Shown here piece after piece: positions 42,462 to 44,975 of a stretch of 44,975 bases of DNA (its first letter is position 1; the number at the start of each line of letters is the position of its first letter). The notes beneath the pieces are model-generated. The model searched no databases. It saw only the letters and a list, made by a program, of their open reading frames with translations, and was not told the DNA's origin. Both the position numbers and the translations under genes were made by a program. Origin of the DNA: Candidatus Aminicenantota bacterium (GTDB taxonomy: Bacteria; Acidobacteriota; Aminicenantia; UBA2199); contig JAGLSW010000583.1 of assembly GCA_023135565.1 (NCBI GenBank), positions 1-44,975 of the forward strand. Reading direction: 5' to 3'.

Positions 42462-44666
42462 ATGGTAAAAAAGTTATTATTAATTGTTGTTGTGTTTGTT
42501 TTGTGTATCGCCTGGAGCAGCGACCCCACCCCGGTTTGCAGGCCATTTGCCGGTAAAATGGTCGCCGCTGGTTCCGGCGGTGTTATTATCGCCTGGGTCG
42601 ATAATTCGGTCGTCTATATGCAAAGATTGTCTGATTCGGGCGCTGCGCTCTGGGGAGCTAACGGTAAGGTTATCTATTCCGGCAATAGGCAGCGTATATC
42701 CTACCTTGTGGCGAACGGCAGCGGCGGCGTCCTTTTCGCCGTTGGCAGTGAGGTAGAAGAGTATAGCAACATCTACTCCGGGTATGTGAAGCGGGTAAAT
42801 TCCCAGGGTAATGTGGTGTGGACTTCGAATATGATAAGCGACTCTATGCCGACCCCCAGTACTTGGCGTTTAGTTTTCGACGGATCGGGTGGAGTCTTTA
42901 TCTTTTGGGCGGAAGATTCAGGCAGCGAAACCAAAATCCAGGGGCAGCATATCGATAGTAACGGCAGTACCATGTGGACCGCCGGGGGCATACCTGTGTC
43001 TTCAATAGAAGGCGACCAGTATTATCCGGGCCACGCAGTTAGCGACGGCCAGGGCGGGACTTATGTAGCCTGGGTAAATTGGAGAGACTATCCTATTTCC
43101 GATGATCTTTTTATACAGCGTATCGACAGCAGCGGCAATCGTTTATGGGGGCAAGAAGGTATATTGGTGAATGATGAACCGGATATTCCCTACTCTGTTA
43201 GATTGTATTCGGCCGGTCAAAACGGTGTTTATGTGTCCCGGGGCAGGTGGCGTCATGAAATCCACATGCATCGTTTCGATTCAGCAGGAAATAGGCTCTG
43301 GGCAGCAGACGGCGTGCTGGTTTATAGAAATCAGTATTATTATTATAATTCCAGTGTGATAGACCTGGTCACAGATAAGGTAGGCGGGTTCTATATGTTG
43401 ATTGGAACTAGTTATACCGATCTCTGGGGATACGCCGAATATGAAGCAGCCCTGCAGCATATCGACTCTTCCGGTAATACAGCATGGGGTATGGAAGGTA
43501 TTACTATTATTAGGGACAGGGTGTATTTTAGGGATGCACGTATGATAGACGACGGCGCCGGGAAAGCCATAGTGGTCTGGAAAGAAGAGAACAGCGGCAG
43601 CGAACTCCTCAAAACCCAACTGGTAGACGCAGCCGGTACGTTCCGGTGGAGCGATGATGGGGTCACCGTTTCCGATGCCATTTCCCGGAATCGCAGTTTC
43701 TTGCAAACCAGTTCAAACGAGGCCGGTGGAGCGATTGTGGCCTGGTCTGACGGTAAGGCCTTTTATGCCCAGAATATTTGCGCTTCCGGGGGTATCGGAA
43801 CCTGCGTCGTTCCTATCGCTGTAATCGAGGCCAGCCGTTCCGGGGGCGTTGCTCCGGTCACAATTACATTTGACGGCAGCAGTTCTTACGACCCCGACGG
43901 TAAAGTGAAGCAGTGGAAATGGAACCTGGGCGACGGCGCCACCGCGTCTACCCCGAAAGTAACTCACACCTATAACAACACCGGTACTTACGACGTCACC
44001 CTGCGAGTCAAAGATGATTCGTGGGAATGGTCGAAAACGGTCAAGAAGAGGATTAAAATTTTTTCGTTGGACGCTTTAGACGCAGTCTTCGATTTTTATA
44101 CCGGCCCTATAAAATCAAAAAATAGGGGATATGCCATGGTACGGGCCTCGCTTTTCGACAAACCCTACAGCGAAGAAGAGAGAGCGCTGCCCGGGAACCT
44201 GGGGCTCACCTTTGCAGCCGATAAAGGAAGCTGGCAGGGTGACATTGCTTTCGGTTCCGGGGTTTATTCCCGTGCCCTCTCCGCCGAAACAAACGGCACA
44301 GCCACCATCTCGGCGGTATTGGAAGGAAAAGTATTGGCCACCGCTGAGGTGACTTTTGCCTGGCTTTTGCCTCCCGCCGCCGTCACCGTGAACTTGCAGG
44401 CCAACCGCTCTCTTTTCAGGGGGGAGTATAATGCCCACATATCCTGGTCGGCGAACCCGGAGGAAGTGTTTACCCCGGCCAAATACCGCGTTTACATATC
44501 TACCGGCGGCGGCGCTTTCGAGTTGGCAGCCGAAGTGGAAGCCGGAGTTTTTTCTTATGTAGACGAACATCTCCCGGCAGGCAGGCAGTATTCTTTCGCC
44601 GTATCCATGGTTGACGACATGGGAGATGAAAGCGATCTATCTACAGCTTCTTTGGTAAATAGGTAA
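42462..44666 (+). CDS. Secreted PKD-domain protein with propeller-like N-terminal region
   Basis: A 734-aa protein. Signal peptide at 1-18 (KKLLLIVVVFVLCIAW). Residues 25-440 contain repeated blades with the motif of type QRIDSSGNRLWGQEGI, HRFDSAGNRLWAADGV and QHIDSSGNTAWGMEGI, seven or more times, suggesting a beta-propeller. A PKD domain at about 455-535 has VAPVTITFDGSSSYDPDGKVKQWKWNLGDG and TYNNTGTYDVTLRV. The end (about 640-734) is fibronectin type III-like. AAGGAG precedes the ATG. Exported; probably surface or adhesion-related. No sorting signal is visible at its C-terminus. Confidence 0.85.
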   Translation: MVKKLLLIVVVFVLCIAWSSDPTPVCRPFAGKMVAAGSGGVIIAWVDNSVVYMQRLSDSGAALWGANGKVIYSGNRQRISYLVANGSGGVLFAVGSEVEEYSNIYSGYVKRVNSQGNVVWTSNMISDSMPTPSTWRLVFDGSGGVFIFWAEDSGSETKIQGQHIDSNGSTMWTAGGIPVSSIEGDQYYPGHAVSDGQGGTYVAWVNWRDYPISDDLFIQRIDSSGNRLWGQEGILVNDEPDIPYSVRLYSAGQNGVYVSRGRWRHEIHMHRFDSAGNRLWAADGVLVYRNQYYYYNSSVIDLVTDKVGGFYMLIGTSYTDLWGYAEYEAALQHIDSSGNTAWGMEGITIIRDRVYFRDARMIDDGAGKAIVVWKEENSGSELLKTQLVDAAGTFRWSDDGVTVSDAISRNRSFLQTSSNEAGGAIVAWSDGKAFYAQNICASGGIGTCVVPIAVIEASRSGGVAPVTITFDGSSSYDPDGKVKQWKWNLGDGATASTPKVTHTYNNTGTYDVTLRVKDDSWEWSKTVKKRIKIFSLDALDAVFDFYTGPIKSKNRGYAMVRASLFDKPYSEEERALPGNLGLTFAADKGSWQGDIAFGSGVYSRALSAETNGTATISAVLEGKVLATAEVTFAWLLPPAAVTVNLQANRSLFRGEYNAHISWSANPEEVFTPAKYRVYISTGGGAFELAAEVEAGVFSYVDEHLPAGRQYSFAVSMVDDMGDESDLSTASLVNR

Positions 44667-44674
44667 CCCCAAGC

Positions 44675-44704
44675 CCCCGCGGGATGATTTTTCGTCCCGC
44701 GGGG
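44675..44704 (+). terminator. Hairpin after the PKD-protein gene
   Basis: CCCCGCGGGA-N10-TCCCGCGGGG, ten perfect pairs, eight bases after the stop. No T-run follows, though the loop contains one. The rest of the window to 44950 shows no supportable gene. Confidence 0.6.
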
Positions 44705-44950
44705 CGCCCTGCGCGCTTTCCTGCTTCGGAAAGGCCTGCCGGGTTTCTTTTCGTGAGAGTAATCGTCCATCTTTTCAGTGGAGCAGTGCCGGTTTCCGTC
44801 TTGCCCGTTCATCATAATCTAAAAGAAGAAAGGCACTCCTTTTGGCTGCGTTCACGAAAGCGAGAATACCTAAAATAGGCATCGAAATGTGAAAACCTCT
44901 GTGCAGCCTGCGTAAATCGGTTAATTTTTTTTTTGGATGTATCGCTCATG

Positions 44951-44975
44951 AGAAGTTTTTGGAAGTCCAGAAACC
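44951..44975. repeat. Hairpin repeat family 1, copy cut by the window end
   Basis: AGAAGTTTTTGGAAGTCCAG then AAACC matches the head and left arm of the copies at 28151 and 28966 (AAAAGTTTTTGGAGGTGTCG then GAACC). The right half lies beyond the window. Confidence 0.65.

Noticed and set aside
44684-44878. Open frame of 64 codons after the PKD-protein gene
   Set aside because: Starts inside the terminator hairpin; composition is Arg/Pro-rich noise.

Overview
This is a 45-kb bacterial window with no rRNA, tRNA, CRISPR array, integrase or transposase that I can see. The housekeeping genes (lipA, ddl, ruvX, mltG, birA, a soluble lytic transglycosylase and an M23 endopeptidase) indicate a peptidoglycan-making bacterium with lipoate and biotin metabolism, probably with a Gram-negative type envelope. 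Several Ser/Thr kinases, AAA_35-type ATPases, many toxin-antitoxin pairs, a receiver with a long disordered tail and hairpin-bearing intergenic repeats suggest an uncultivated lineage of the Acidobacteriota/Aminicenantes or deltaproteobacterial kind. That placement is a low-confidence inference. Core promoters read as ordinary sigma70 type (TTGAnn-N16/18-TATAAT).

Layout. 1-3110: a secreted PHP/DUF3604 protein on the minus strand. 3401-16485: an A/T-rich plus-strand island of NTPase genes. It holds a Septu-like pair (an AAA_35 domain fused to an SMC/RecF-type ATPase, plus an HNH nuclease), two tandem paralogues of about 960 aa with two P-loop domains each, an AAA_35 protein ending in two membrane helices, an AAA_35 protein fused to a Ser/Thr kinase, and a small unknown protein. 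16482-19127 (minus): an ABC-2 permease carrying a degenerate ATPase domain and a membrane-anchored partner. 19452-22642: two kinases with matching promoters and a hicBA module between them. 22914-28125: lipA, a metallophosphoesterase, a GAF-like protein and a lytic transglycosylase. 28151-29053: a HigBA-type toxin-antitoxin module between two identical 88-bp repeats. 29105-31577: ddl, ruvX, mltG. 31748-34270: an ATPase_2-type ATPase with a palindromic operator array, mntA-hepT, and a DUF433 antitoxin without a visible partner. 34448-37167 (minus): an RNase H-like exonuclease with 99-bp internal repeats and an M23 peptidase. 37307-42023: a receiver-domain protein, a valyl-tRNA-synthetase-like protein without its catalytic motifs, and birA. 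42462-44666: a secreted PKD-domain protein.

Most interesting points: (1) the 3401-16485 island, where one AAA_35 module of about 340 aa is attached to three different C-terminal outputs (SMC-like ATPase plus HNH, two membrane helices, kinase), next to duplicated 960-aa ATPases under near-identical promoters, which looks like a modular and possibly undescribed defence or signalling locus; (2) a ValRS-like protein that has lost HIGH, KMSKS and the editing domain but keeps the zinc ribbon and anticodon-binding region; (3) two hairpin repeat families, one with co-varying stems, which also border the HigBA module and enter coding sequence.
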